Below, one piece after another: positions 1 through 8,730 of a DNA stretch of 64,000 nucleotides (the stretch's first letter is position 1; each line of letters starts with the position of its first letter). Source of the DNA: Schlesneria sphaerica (GTDB lineage: Bacteria > Planctomycetota > Planctomycetia > Planctomycetales > Planctomycetaceae); NCBI RefSeq assembly GCF_044336245.1, contig NZ_CP172346.1, positions 1,116,001-1,180,000 of the forward strand. The letters are read 5' to 3'. A program made the translations under genes and the position numbers. Below the pieces are notes generated by a model. That model had not been told where the DNA came from. It worked only from the letters and a program-made list of their open reading frames with translations, and searched no databases.

Positions 1-666
1 TTCGAACGCCGTCTCGCTGAGAGTTAAATGCGACACGGACAGGTCTGGAATCGCCTTTGACAGCGAGGGCATCCCCAGCGCGACAGGGTAGACAGGGGGC
101 AATCCGCCAAGATCAAGGTTCAGGTCGTTCGCATCGGTCGCCACTCCGTCGGTAAACAGAAGGACTCCCGCGAGAGGCCGGTCGCGAAAACGTTCTTTGA
201 GCCCATTGAGGACGGCAACCAGACTCGTTTGCGAGCCTTGGAAATCCAGTCCCGAGAAATCCGGAACGCCTTGCAGACGGGAATTGAACTGATACCGCCG
301 TAAGTCAAAATCCTGTCCGAGACGGACCTGCCAGCCTTCCTGCTCGACGTTGAGCAGACGCTTCAGTTGCTCCCCCCGAGTGGTGCTCGCACCGGGATCG
401 CGCATGGTGAGGCTTTGACTGTCGTCTGCCAGAACGACGAACAGATTTGCGCCAGGTCGAACCCGCTGACCATTCCAGAGGGGATCAAGCAGACAGACCG
501 CGAGCAGCAGGAGTCCCATGATTTTGCATAAGGGCGCTAGCCAGCGAGTCACCCCGTCTGTACTGCCCTGTGCATACCGCCAGATGACGAGGATGAGTCC
601 CAACAGAAAGAGTCCCATGGACACGATCAGCCATGACTGCCCTCCGAAGATGAGCTTCCCCAGCAT
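1..666 (-). CDS. VWA-like membrane protein, C-terminus cut by window edge
   Basis: The reading frame is open from an ATG at 664-666 to the left edge (222 residues seen), so the C-terminus is missing. The N-terminus has two hydrophobic segments (roughly residues 12-30 and 48-60). They are followed by a stretch with 'LFVVLADDSQSLTMRD' and, further on, 'GVLLFTDGVATDANDL', which read like the MIDAS-type strands of a von Willebrand A fold. This arrangement is common in planctomycete membrane proteins encoded near BatA-type genes, and a BatA/VWA gene lies at 8.7-11.2 kb on the same strand. A substrate or partner cannot be named. The chosen ATG is the first in the frame, with a weak GGAAG just upstream. 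Confidence 0.75.
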   Translation of the reverse strand, partial: MLGKLIFGGQSWLIVSMGLFLLGLILVIWRYAQGSTDGVTRWLAPLCKIMGLLLLAVCLLDPLWNGQRVRPGANLFVVLADDSQSLTMRDPGASTTRGEQLKRLLNVEQEGWQVRLGQDFDLRRYQFNSRLQGVPDFSGLDFQGSQTSLVAVLNGLKERFRDRPLAGVLLFTDGVATDANDLNLDLGGLPPVYPVALGMPSLSKAIPDLSVSHLTLSETAFE

Positions 667-1117
667 CTTCCGACTGCTCCCTCGACAATTTCCGCTCTCT
701 TTGAACCAACTCGAACACTCCGATGAGCATAACTCTTGCTTCCAAGCGGCAGTAGAGACACCGCCCGAGATTGTGAAAAAGCCATGAAGATCAGTAGCTG
801 TCTGCGAGTGACGAGATCGTCAATACAGGCTCCAAACGAAGAAACACTACGGAAACCACAATTCTTCAATTATTCACAGTTCATTCATCGAGCTTTCTTT
901 TTGCAGGAATAAGCTGCCGCACGCAATTGACTGACTGACCACCAATGAACACGCGTTACGGCGATCTTTGAAGCAGGAATCAGAACTGTCACGTATCGCG
1001 ACTGAACGGACGAAGCGCCTCGAGAGGGACTCAGGGTGACCAGTCACACAGTCATGGGAACGATCATTCGCCGATTGCGATTGTGTTTTATCCGAATGTA
1101 CCTATGGAGTTTTTTGA
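667..1117. other. Intergenic region between divergent genes
   Basis: About 450 bases separate the leftward VWA-like gene from the rightward DUF1559 gene. Short frames exist, but none has a recognisable product or a good start. It presumably carries two divergent promoters, but no convincing -35/-10 pair was identified. Confidence 0.5.
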
Positions 1118-2200
1118 ATGCCTCGTTTGATGTCTGAGTCGTATGCTCGATGCGCACCGTCTGGTCGACGGACGAAGCAGGCTGGCTTCACTCTGATCGA
1201 GTTGCTTGTTGTCATCGCCATCATCGCCGTCCTGATCGCACTGCTGTTGCCCGCCGTTCAGCAGGCTCGTGAAGCTGCTCGCCGCACCCAATGCAAGAAC
1301 AACCTCAAGCAAATGGGTCTGGCATGTCACAACTATGAATCCACGTTCCAGTGCTTCCCTTCGTCCGGCGAATTCACTGTCTTTACCAGCGCCAATTTCC
1401 GGTCATTTACCCCCGCCTCGACTTTCACGCAGATGTTGCCGTTCATCGATCAGTCGACCGTCTACAACGCGATGAACCTCAATCTGCACTACACGAACTC
1501 TGCAAACTCCGTGAACAAGACCTTGGCCAGCACCAAGATTGGGGCGTTCCTCTGCCCCAGTAACGGGTCGACACAGGCTGACCCGTTCGGATATGGGCTG
1601 ACAGACTATATGCCGATCGCCTATTCCGACGTGACCGACAGCAACCTGCGTGGCAACTCAACCGCCTGTCCGGGACCACAGTGTAAGCAGACCTGGGAAA
1701 AGGACTCACTGCTCGGTTTCCACAATAAGATTTCGGAATGTACCGACGGTCTCAGCAACACGATGGCGATCATCGAAGCCAACGGTCGTACGGAAACGGT
1801 CTACTCCACCAGCTACGCCTTGGGAGCCGTGTTTGGGGGAACGGGTAACAATATCTATCCCGGAACCGACACCACACAGACCAGCGGAACAGCAGGGGGT
1901 GCTCCCTCGTCCGTTCCTGGACGCTGGGCCGATCCAGATAGCGGTTCCGGCATTTCCGGTCCGCCAGCCAACCGTGGTCCTCTGATCAATAACAACAAGA
2001 TGCCACGCGGCGGGCCAGCTAACTGTCCCTGGACCACCAACAATTGCGGCCCTAACGACGAACCGTTCAGCCAGCACATTGGTGGCGTTCAGGCTCTATT
2101 CGGTGATGGTTCGGTCCGATTCCTGAGCGAGAACATGGACTTCTGGCTGACACGTAACCTTGCCGTCCTCGACGATGGCAATGTGGTCGGCGAATTCTAA
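1118..2200 (+). CDS. DUF1559 domain protein with prepilin-type N-terminus
   Basis: A 360-residue protein of the large planctomycete DUF1559 family (type II/IV pseudopilin-like surface proteins; role unknown). The N-terminus is basic and then carries a type III signal, 'QAGFTLIELLVVIAIIAVL', with predicted cleavage between G23 and F24 and the usual Glu at +5 (E28). It continues into the family-typical 'LLPAVQQAREAARR' helix. The C-terminal end has 'LFGDGSVRFLSENMD', the usual DUF1559 signature. The protein is expected to be processed by a prepilin peptidase and displayed at the envelope. The next gene downstream is a small transthyretin-like lipoprotein, a pairing often seen in this phylum, but a terminator lies between them. 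Confidence 0.95.
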   Translation: MPRLMSESYARCAPSGRRTKQAGFTLIELLVVIAIIAVLIALLLPAVQQAREAARRTQCKNNLKQMGLACHNYESTFQCFPSSGEFTVFTSANFRSFTPASTFTQMLPFIDQSTVYNAMNLNLHYTNSANSVNKTLASTKIGAFLCPSNGSTQADPFGYGLTDYMPIAYSDVTDSNLRGNSTACPGPQCKQTWEKDSLLGFHNKISECTDGLSNTMAIIEANGRTETVYSTSYALGAVFGGTGNNIYPGTDTTQTSGTAGGAPSSVPGRWADPDSGSGISGPPANRGPLINNNKMPRGGPANCPWTTNNCGPNDEPFSQHIGGVQALFGDGSVRFLSENMDFWLTRNLAVLDDGNVVGEF

Positions 2201-2272
2201 TTAGAACGAAGTACCACAAAAGATGCTCGTCTCTCTATTGGGACCGGTATTGAAAGTGGGTGACGTCGATCT

Positions 2273-2313
2273 GGGCCGGCTGAATAGCAATCTATTTCGG
2301 CCGGCCTTTTTTT
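2273..2313 (+). terminator. Rho-independent terminator after the DUF1559 gene
   Basis: A GC-rich stem (GGCCGGC pairing with GCCGGCC, extended by a TGAATAG/CTATTTC arm) is followed directly by a run of seven T. It lies 72 bases after the DUF1559 stop codon. Confidence 0.85.
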
Positions 2314-2356
2314 CAGTCCTTGCAGGCGATGACCTGCCACGAGAGAGAAGTCGGAA

Positions 2357-2851
2357 ATGACACCGTTAACCTTGGCCGTACGTTGGACTTGTATGGCCAG
2401 CCTCGTCTTTACCATTGGGTGCGGCGGTTCCGCTGGCCCGAAACTCGCCCCCGTGAGCGGTGTGGTCACCGCGGGAGATGAACCGTTCGAAGGAGGACTG
2501 GTTCGATTCGTCCCGAAGCCCGGCACCAACCTGAACAGCCGCGAGGCAGTGACAGACGCCGAGGGGAAATACAAGATCGAATTCTTCAAAGGAAAGCCCG
2601 GACTGGAACCGGGCGAGTACAAAGTCATGTTTTCGCTCTATCAGATGCCGGACGGGTCCCCCGCACCTGACCAATCGGATGAGCAGGATCCGAAGCATCC
2701 CAACGAACTGGGCGCAGTCCAATTCGTAGCACCCGAATTTGAAACGGGGAAAGCACCAGCCTGTGAAGTCACAGTCCCGTCCGAAGGGGGCCAGTTCGAC
2801 TTCGAACTGCCGCCGCTCAAAGCTCAACCGACGAAGCTCGGAAACAAGTAA
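2357..2851 (+). CDS. Transthyretin-like (carboxypeptidase regulatory-like) lipoprotein
   Basis: A 164-residue secreted protein. The N-terminus is a lipoprotein signal ending in a lipobox-like 'FTIGC' (Cys about residue 22), so the mature protein is probably lipid-anchored. The body has 'PVSGVVTAGDEPFEGGLVRFVPKPG', cut here by the line of the beta-sandwich, then 'AVTDAEGKYKI' and 'LEPGEYKVMF'. These are the typical strands of the small planctomycete transthyretin-like family that accompanies DUF1559 genes. No enzymatic residues are expected; a structural or binding role at the envelope is inferred. It stands alone between two terminators, so it is probably its own transcription unit. Confidence 0.85.
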   Translation: MTPLTLAVRWTCMASLVFTIGCGGSAGPKLAPVSGVVTAGDEPFEGGLVRFVPKPGTNLNSREAVTDAEGKYKIEFFKGKPGLEPGEYKVMFSLYQMPDGSPAPDQSDEQDPKHPNELGAVQFVAPEFETGKAPACEVTVPSEGGQFDFELPPLKAQPTKLGNK

Positions 2852-2881
2852 GCACGACGGTAACCCACCCGAGCACCACTC

Positions 2882-2924
2882 AAAGACAATGACACGGTTG
2901 AATACACTGAGTCATTGTCTTTTG
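2882..2924 (+). terminator. Rho-independent terminator after the transthyretin-like gene
   Basis: AAAGACAATGAC pairs with GTCATTGTCTTT around a loop of about 17 bases and is followed by T-rich sequence, 30 bases past the stop codon. The stem is AT-rich but perfect for 12 pairs. Confidence 0.8.
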
Positions 2925-3307
2925 TTCCACTCCCGACTCACTCATCCATTCAGGGTCAGTCTTCGACTTAAGATCCTCTCCTGGGTCCAATAGGCCCTCA
3001 TCGTACGAGCAGGTGACGTTCTCGGAACAGTTCCACCACTCGTCAAAGCCAGCATCTCACGCGCATTCTTGTCGACAACCCCCGCAGGATGTCTCGATAA
3101 GCAACGTAACCCCTTCGTTTGACAGCCATACTGAGAAGAATCTGCTTCGCAACCGAAGTAAGATTTCATCGAACTTCGATAGGGTGATCAGCTCGACCAC
3201 CTTGTTGTATGTGGTCGCGTCCAAGTAAGACAGGCGTCGCCTGCACGTAACCAGTAATGGTTCGGAGGGGGCCGTCTGTGGTATTCCGTGGTGAGGGGCG
3301 TTTTGCG
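2925..3307. other. Intergenic region, nothing recognised
   Basis: About 380 bases between the terminator and the WD40 lipoprotein gene. Only short frames without family features are present. It should contain the promoter of the downstream gene. Confidence 0.4.
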
Positions 3308-6091
3308 ATGCGTGTATGCGACTTTCTCGTTCTCCAGCCGGCGGCCGTTCTGCTGAGTCTGTTGGGACTCTCTGGTGTAGTACTCGGAGTGACGGGCTGC
3401 AGTACAGAAGCGCCGCAGGGAGCTGCGCCCGCCTCTCAATCCGCCGAAGTACGCAAGAGCGAAACTCAAGCGGATGCACCGGCGTCTGTCCCAACAACGG
3501 CCAGCACGGGTAACGATTCCCCCAGTTCCACTCCTGTCGGGACGGCTGAGAACAGTAAAGAAGAACGATCGGGGCGAGTCGGGCCTGATCCCTTAACCAA
3601 ACAGGAAAACGAAGTCGCCGAAGGAACACCTGAGGCGTCTGGATCGGAAGTCCACAGTCTCCCCGTCGCGGGGTCGAGTGCGGCCACGGCAGCCACGCAA
3701 AGGAAGGCTTTTCACCCCCCTTCCGCCGATCAAATCGCACGCTGGGGTAACGTTCAGCGCACACCCTTTCGTCTGCTTGCGTGTCGAGACGGTTTTGGGG
3801 ATCCCCTTGTCCAATGCATCGCCCTCAGCCCCGACGGCAGCCGATTCGCCGTTGGAGGAGCAAAGCTGACCCTTTGGAACACATCAGAAACCGAGCCGAC
3901 AATTGATCTGCTCGCCGAGGTCAAAGGAGAAGAGGGGAATCGCCCAATCCATTCTGCAGCGATTTCACCGGACGGATCTTTCCTCGCCGCCGGGGATCAC
4001 AAAGGGATGCTCCGCATCTGGAAGCTCGTCGAACAATCCGAGACGACCGCGATCCGCGCACATGAGGGACGGTTAATGCAACTGGCAGTATCTCCCTCGT
4101 CGCAGAGGGTTGCCACAACCAGTTACGATGGCGAAGTGCGGCTCTGGGAGACTGCCACGGGGAAAAGCGTCAAAAAACTGAAAGTCAGTGATCGCCAGCT
4201 GTCGGCCCTTGGCTTCGTCACCGATGACTTGCTCGCCATTGCCGGAAGCGAAGTCAGCCTCTGGGACATTCCCAGCGGCGAGCGGAAATCTCTGCTCACA
4301 ACAGGCCCGGTTGTTCACTCCTCATTCGGCCTATCGCCGGACAGAAAAATTGTCGCATTCGCTGACGCCGACTCGAAAACTCATTTCTGGGAGATCGACA
4401 AAGAAGAACGTTCGCCGCTGGTCCTGCACGACCCGGCGCCACGTGTGATCGCGTTTTCGGCCGATGGGAAACAACTTGCTGTCGTGGACCAGGACTCGAC
4501 CGTGCGGATTTTCGACGCCATCACAGGTCAGACGGTGCAGGTCCTGGACGCGACTGGTAGCAGGACGGCAGATTTGAAATGGCATCCCGCAGGTGCACTG
4601 ATTGTTGCGTCTGAGACCGGTCGAGTTCGCATCTGGGGAACGAACGAGTCGGCAACGATATTGAAAATTGAACCGTTTTCGCTTCCTGAAGTCGCGGTAA
4701 TCTCGGCGGACAGCCAAACCCCTGCCTCATCCGCTCAGTTGCAGAATGTCATCGATATCCGATCCTTCCCCCGCTTTCCCGGCAGCATACCTCAATGGAG
4801 CGACTTTGGAATCGCCGCTTATCAGGTCACCGCTTCCCAGGAAGAAGTCGAGCAGTTTTACCGATACGTACTACCCCTGTTCGGCTGGACGGAGTCGACT
4901 GAGGCGAACGAGACACAGCCGGGACTCAGCTTTACCAAAGATCACTGTCGACTTTCCGTCGCGTTTCAACCGGGACAGGTACCCGGACCGGAGGGGGCAT
5001 TGTCGGTCAATCTGCATTTTGCGGGTCACTTCGACGTTCGCACACTGCCGCGGGTCTCAGCAATCCCTTCCCCGAGTGACTGGAATTCGTTCTCTTTCGT
5101 TTCGTACCGCTCCAAAGCGGATATGACCGAGCTGGAAGTCGAGTTGCTCAAAAAATTGCACGAGCAGGGATGGACTCCCTTCAATCGGTTGAACGCCTCC
5201 AGTCTTGAGCAACCGGACTTGCGCCTGTACTCATTGCTCAATCGTGGAAGTACGCTCTCGCTGATGATTGGATACTCTGCTGATGCGCCCGACCAGTTGG
5301 CCGTTCAGATGAATGTTTCGGTCACGCCCAAGTCATTGCCGATCCCTCCTGATGCTGGCTGGATCGAATTTGATTCATCCACCGACTTGCAGATGGTCGC
5401 CACTACCACCATGAACCTGGATCAATCGATCGAATTCTATGACCGCGAAATGGCTCGAGAGGGATGGTTGAAGCGGCTGACAGGCAGAGCGAAAGAGGAA
5501 GACAGGGCATGGCTGCCTTATGTGCGTGGGCAGCAGGAAGTGATTGTGCGTCTTAAGTCGCTCTCCGCAGGACAAACGCGAGTCATCGTTGGCGATGCGG
5601 AAAGAAACTCATGGCAATTGAAGGAACAGTCCGGCGAAGCTTCCACCTCGGCGCAGACGCTTTTTGAAGCGGCGGATATCCCGGTCCCGAAAGAAGCAAC
5701 GAATGTCAAATTTGACGCCGATCAAAAACAGATCACGTATGATCTACCCGGTATCTCGCCCCCCAAAGCGGCCGACTCGTTCGTGGAACATCTGTCGAAG
5801 TCGGAATGGAAACGAGAAAAATCGGGTGTCATCAGCGATGAGTATGTGCTGGTGACCTGCTCAAAGGGAAAAGCAGAAGTTCAATTGCGTGCGAGGGCTC
5901 TCGCGGACAAGACCACAGTGATGATCAGCGGAGACGGATTGGCGTGGGCGAAGCCACTCCCTGCCCCTGCGGTTCGAGTTTCTTACGGCACGTGGCTTCG
6001 CCGTGAGAAGCGGGATGCAACACTGAAACTGCTAGATGAATTTGCCCGTGAGATGATGGCCATCCCCGCAAGCAACCCGACGGGTCGGTGA
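3308..6091 (+). CDS. WD40-repeat lipoprotein with four C-terminal repeats
   Basis: A protein of 927 residues from ATG 3308, which has GAGGGG ten bases upstream. An in-frame ATG at 3257 lacks a ribosome site and would put a non-signal stretch in front. The signal ends in 'LGVTGCSTE', a lipobox. A Ser/Thr/Pro/Glu-rich linker of about 100 residues follows, then seven WD40-type blades (for example 'ALSPDGSRFAVGG', 'AISPDGSFLAAGDHKG', 'AVSPSSQRVATTSYDG', each ending near 'LWxT' or 'IWKL'), enough for one closed propeller. The last 450 residues hold about four diverged copies of a roughly 110-residue unit (pattern: P..., 'VSYRS' or similar, a helix, then 'GW'). The propeller is probably a protein-interaction platform on the outer face of a membrane. 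The repeat domain is not recognised. Confidence 0.85.
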   Translation: MRVCDFLVLQPAAVLLSLLGLSGVVLGVTGCSTEAPQGAAPASQSAEVRKSETQADAPASVPTTASTGNDSPSSTPVGTAENSKEERSGRVGPDPLTKQENEVAEGTPEASGSEVHSLPVAGSSAATAATQRKAFHPPSADQIARWGNVQRTPFRLLACRDGFGDPLVQCIALSPDGSRFAVGGAKLTLWNTSETEPTIDLLAEVKGEEGNRPIHSAAISPDGSFLAAGDHKGMLRIWKLVEQSETTAIRAHEGRLMQLAVSPSSQRVATTSYDGEVRLWETATGKSVKKLKVSDRQLSALGFVTDDLLAIAGSEVSLWDIPSGERKSLLTTGPVVHSSFGLSPDRKIVAFADADSKTHFWEIDKEERSPLVLHDPAPRVIAFSADGKQLAVVDQDSTVRIFDAITGQTVQVLDATGSRTADLKWHPAGALIVASETGRVRIWGTNESATILKIEPFSLPEVAVISADSQTPASSAQLQNVIDIRSFPRFPGSIPQWSDFGIAAYQVTASQEEVEQFYRYVLPLFGWTESTEANETQPGLSFTKDHCRLSVAFQPGQVPGPEGALSVNLHFAGHFDVRTLPRVSAIPSPSDWNSFSFVSYRSKADMTELEVELLKKLHEQGWTPFNRLNASSLEQPDLRLYSLLNRGSTLSLMIGYSADAPDQLAVQMNVSVTPKSLPIPPDAGWIEFDSSTDLQMVATTTMNLDQSIEFYDREMAREGWLKRLTGRAKEEDRAWLPYVRGQQEVIVRLKSLSAGQTRVIVGDAERNSWQLKEQSGEASTSAQTLFEAADIPVPKEATNVKFDADQKQITYDLPGISPPKAADSFVEHLSKSEWKREKSGVISDEYVLVTCSKGKAEVQLRARALADKTTVMISGDGLAWAKPLPAPAVRVSYGTWLRREKRDATLKLLDEFAREMMAIPASNPTGR

Positions 6092-6166
6092 GGCCCGTTC
6101 TCGGTGAAACGACCGATCTTCTGTTGCGTTCGGCACCGCAAAGTCGCCGTCGTTCAGGCGCAATAA

Positions 6167-6203
6167 AAAGCAGCCCGGGAAAACTTCCCTGGCTGCTTTC
6201 TCG
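6167..6203. terminator. Bidirectional terminator between convergent genes
   Basis: AAAGCAGCC-CGGGA pairs with TCCCT-GGCTGCTTT around a short loop. T runs flank it on both strands (five T on the minus strand). It sits between the stop codons of the WD40 lipoprotein and the leftward lipoprotein and can serve both. Confidence 0.8.
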
Positions 6204-6231
6204 GTACCTGATGTGTGGTCGGGTCAGTCGA

Positions 6232-6900
6232 TCAACCGCCAGCTGTCGCGATTTCATCGGCGACGTAGTATTCGTAGAAGAATCGACCGATTTCATCACT
6301 CAGACGTGTCAGGTATTCACCTTTGAACGTCATGTAAGTCTTGTCGCTGGAACTGACCGGCTGATGCACGGGGTACTTTGAAGTCTTTTCCGCGCTGAAG
6401 ATCTGTTCTGCGTGGTCGTCTTCGTCCATCTTCCAGACGTTGACGATGCATTCGGCCCGTCCGCGATACAGGTTAGGACTCCCTTCTTCGTACAGCGTAA
6501 ACTCGTTGAGATCGATGTAGATGACGTAGGTCGTCTTGAAAGCGGCTCCGATTTCCTCGGGCTTATCCCAATCCTTGTTCTCTTCCAGCCAGCCTTTCAC
6601 GAGATCGGGGGGAACGACCTTGATCTTGTGGGCGTGCAACTGCCACGACACGTACTGAGCCACCTCGTGATCGATGCTTTCAAAGCTGTATTTGATGTCA
6701 TTGGGGGCAAAGCAGACGACCGCCACGCGGACATCCTTGTCGGTCATGCTTTCCTTTGTTTCTTCATCAAACTTCGGTTCGATCGAGGGAGGACCGCCAA
6801 GCAGGTAACCGAAGACAACGAAGTAATTACAGCCACTGACGGCACAACACAGCAGTAGTGCAGCCACCAACGTCGGTAATCGATTGAGGATCGCTCGCAT
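6232..6900 (-). CDS. Planctomycete lipoprotein of unknown function (paralog A)
   Basis: 222 residues with an N-terminal signal and lipobox ('CCAVSGCNY', Cys about 24). The rest looks globular and soluble. It contains 'VAVVCFAPNDIKYSFESID', a central 'YVIYIDLNEFTLYEEGSPN', and a C-terminal 'TFKGEYLTRLSDEIGRFFYEY'. The next gene leftward-transcribed upstream (7193-7888) has the same plan: 'VAVVCSTP', 'DYIAWIDIQSFGLREPNSQN' and a terminal 'YVARLCDMLAERFY'. The two are therefore diverged paralogs, probably from a tandem duplication. The family is not recognised. Spacing to the paralog is about 290 bases, so co-transcription is possible but unproven. Confidence 0.8.
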   Translation of the reverse strand: MRAILNRLPTLVAALLLCCAVSGCNYFVVFGYLLGGPPSIEPKFDEETKESMTDKDVRVAVVCFAPNDIKYSFESIDHEVAQYVSWQLHAHKIKVVPPDLVKGWLEENKDWDKPEEIGAAFKTTYVIYIDLNEFTLYEEGSPNLYRGRAECIVNVWKMDEDDHAEQIFSAEKTSKYPVHQPVSSSDKTYMTFKGEYLTRLSDEIGRFFYEYYVADEIATAGG

Positions 6901-7192
6901 AAGGTTGCCTTTGAGTTACTAAATGACCGTGCGGTAATGATCGTGTTTCTTCGATCCCCGATTTTCGGGGGACCGAACGATTGAGTGGTCTGAGAGAAAA
7001 CTCGTCGGACCACTCCCGAGCACTGACGTGCACGGCGATTCCAGTTTGTTCATGGCGTTTGTGTTGACGGGTTTGATATCAATTCGAAATGTGTCGCAGT
7101 CTGAAAAGCGATTGATCCACCGGTGCTGTGAGCCTGGCACTCCGAACCCAAAGAAGAAGTCAAAGTTCGCACGACTTTGAAGCCCCCCCCAA

Positions 7193-7888
7193 TTAGAAGC
7201 TCTTCCCGGGTCGGTGGTTGTAGAATCGTTCGGCGAGCATATCGCACAGTCGCGCCACATATTCCTTGTGAAATACGATGATGGATCGACCGGTCTCAGA
7301 GATTGGCTGATGCTGCGGGTAGGTCAGAGCGAACTCACGTGTGTACGCCATCATGGGCCGTCGCCATCCACTCACATCTTCGACTTTCGCAACACGAATG
7401 AATCCCGTCGTCTGGCCCCGCAGCAGGTTCTGACTGTTGGGTTCACGCAGTCCGAACGATTGAATATCAATCCAGGCGATGTAATCCGTTTCGAAGTCCT
7501 GTGCCAATTGCGTCAGATCGGAACCGATGCCGCCATTGGCTTCCACCCAGTCGGCAACCCGGTCGGGATTGATGATCTTGACGCCATTCAGCTTGAGTCG
7601 CCGGGAAACGCCGTCGATCACATCGAGCTTCAGTGCCGATGCGTTGGACTCGACTGACTCGGGAGTCGAACAGACCACCGCGACCGTATGTTCGCCTTTG
7701 CTGAGGTCGATCCGTGTGAGGGTCGTGAATTCGGAAGTGATCTTGGGATCACCGAACAGAATCTTGCCGCCGCCGAGCAGCAGTTTCGAACAACCTGCGA
7801 CGGAAACAAGCGAGCCTGCTGCGCCGATCAGACAGAGCCGTTTCAGGGCTTCGCGCCGATCTGGAGAGGACGAGATTTCATTCATCAT
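7193..7888 (-). CDS. Planctomycete lipoprotein of unknown function (paralog B)
   Basis: 231 residues. The N-terminus has 'DRREALKRLCLIGAAGS' before a hydrophobic stretch ending in 'VSVAGCSK'. The double arginine could make it a Tat-type lipoprotein signal, with lipidation at that Cys, but the 'RREALKR' spacing is not a perfect Tat consensus. The soluble part parallels the neighbouring 222-residue lipoprotein: an early 'HTVAVVCSTPES', a middle 'TDYIAWIDIQSFGLREP', and a C-terminal 'FHKEYVARLCDMLAERFYN'. No catalytic motif is evident. Two ATGs are adjacent (7888 and 7885), and either could be used. Expected location: periplasmic face of a membrane. Confidence 0.8.
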   Translation of the reverse strand: MMNEISSSPDRREALKRLCLIGAAGSLVSVAGCSKLLLGGGKILFGDPKITSEFTTLTRIDLSKGEHTVAVVCSTPESVESNASALKLDVIDGVSRRLKLNGVKIINPDRVADWVEANGGIGSDLTQLAQDFETDYIAWIDIQSFGLREPNSQNLLRGQTTGFIRVAKVEDVSGWRRPMMAYTREFALTYPQHQPISETGRSIIVFHKEYVARLCDMLAERFYNHRPGKSF

Positions 7889-7999
7889 TTGCGATCCTTC
7901 GCCGAATGACTTCGTTCCCGAAGCGAGATCCGTTGATTACAGATTTCCTGCAGGGCAAATGCCCGTTGTCTATTTGAACTTGCCCTGAACAGAGCATTC

Positions 8000-8446
8000 T
8001 CAGATCAGCGGAAGCAGGCGGGCAATCCATACCACAACCGTCAGACCGCCAACCGTTAGCATCAACACACTGACCACAGTGACCGGTTCATCCACCATCC
8101 AGAGACGGCTTCGAACAGCGCTCCAGACTGACCAGGGAATCAGTAACGCGCAGACCATGGCCAGCACGGTTCCGGCCACATTGGCGCGAACCGCACCCGC
8201 GAACTGACCTCTGACGAAGTGAGAAAAACAGGTTGTCATTCCACAGCCGGGACATGGGACACCAAATAACAGTCGAAATGTGCATGGAGGCAGCCCAAAC
8301 TGCTGATGAGTCCCGAAACCTCGGGGATCGGGATCCAGCAGAATGGCGGCACCAAAACCGATTGACAGGGCGAGCGCCATGGCGAGCAGAACCGCTCGAC
8401 CGACGTTCCCGACAGGGGCTCCGGTGGACTGCCGAAAGTTTGACAT
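8000..8446 (-). CDS. DUF2752 family membrane protein
   Basis: 148 residues with three or four hydrophobic segments (about 20-37, 85-105, 120-145). The family signature 'GVPCPGCGMTTCFSHFVRG' lies at about residues 62-80, a Cys-rich loop diagnostic of DUF2752. The function of the family is not established; it is a small polytopic inner-membrane protein. It is the last gene of a leftward group, 111 bases beyond the start of the lipoprotein gene at 7888 in the transcriptional sense. Nothing unusual was seen in length or sequence. Confidence 0.9.
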   Translation of the reverse strand: MSNFRQSTGAPVGNVGRAVLLAMALALSIGFGAAILLDPDPRGFGTHQQFGLPPCTFRLLFGVPCPGCGMTTCFSHFVRGQFAGAVRANVAGTVLAMVCALLIPWSVWSAVRSRLWMVDEPVTVVSVLMLTVGGLTVVVWIARLLPLI

Positions 8447-8730
8447 GAGTTTGAATTACGGGAGAAACGGGTGATAGTCGCAAAAAAAGTTGCGAGCAAG
8501 ATCGATTGTCGCAATTGTCGCCGTTAAGACTGAGGCCATTGGGGATTCCGTATCAACTCCGGCAGGAATTGCATTTCAGTCTGCTATTGGGTCTTCTCAG
8601 CCATCTCAACTGCCGCATTGTCCATCAGACACAGCCAAGCTCGAATGGAGCACCAGTTCCGTTCCCCTTATCAAGTTGTCGTCCGCGTCGCGGAACAGGG
8701 AAACCCGCTTTGAGGCCCCTGTCTCCCTCG

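Noticed and set aside
3057..3764. A 235-codon minus-strand frame opposite the WD40 lipoprotein start
   Set aside because: Arg/Pro/Leu-rich shadow of the GC-rich coding strand, with no start site or domain.
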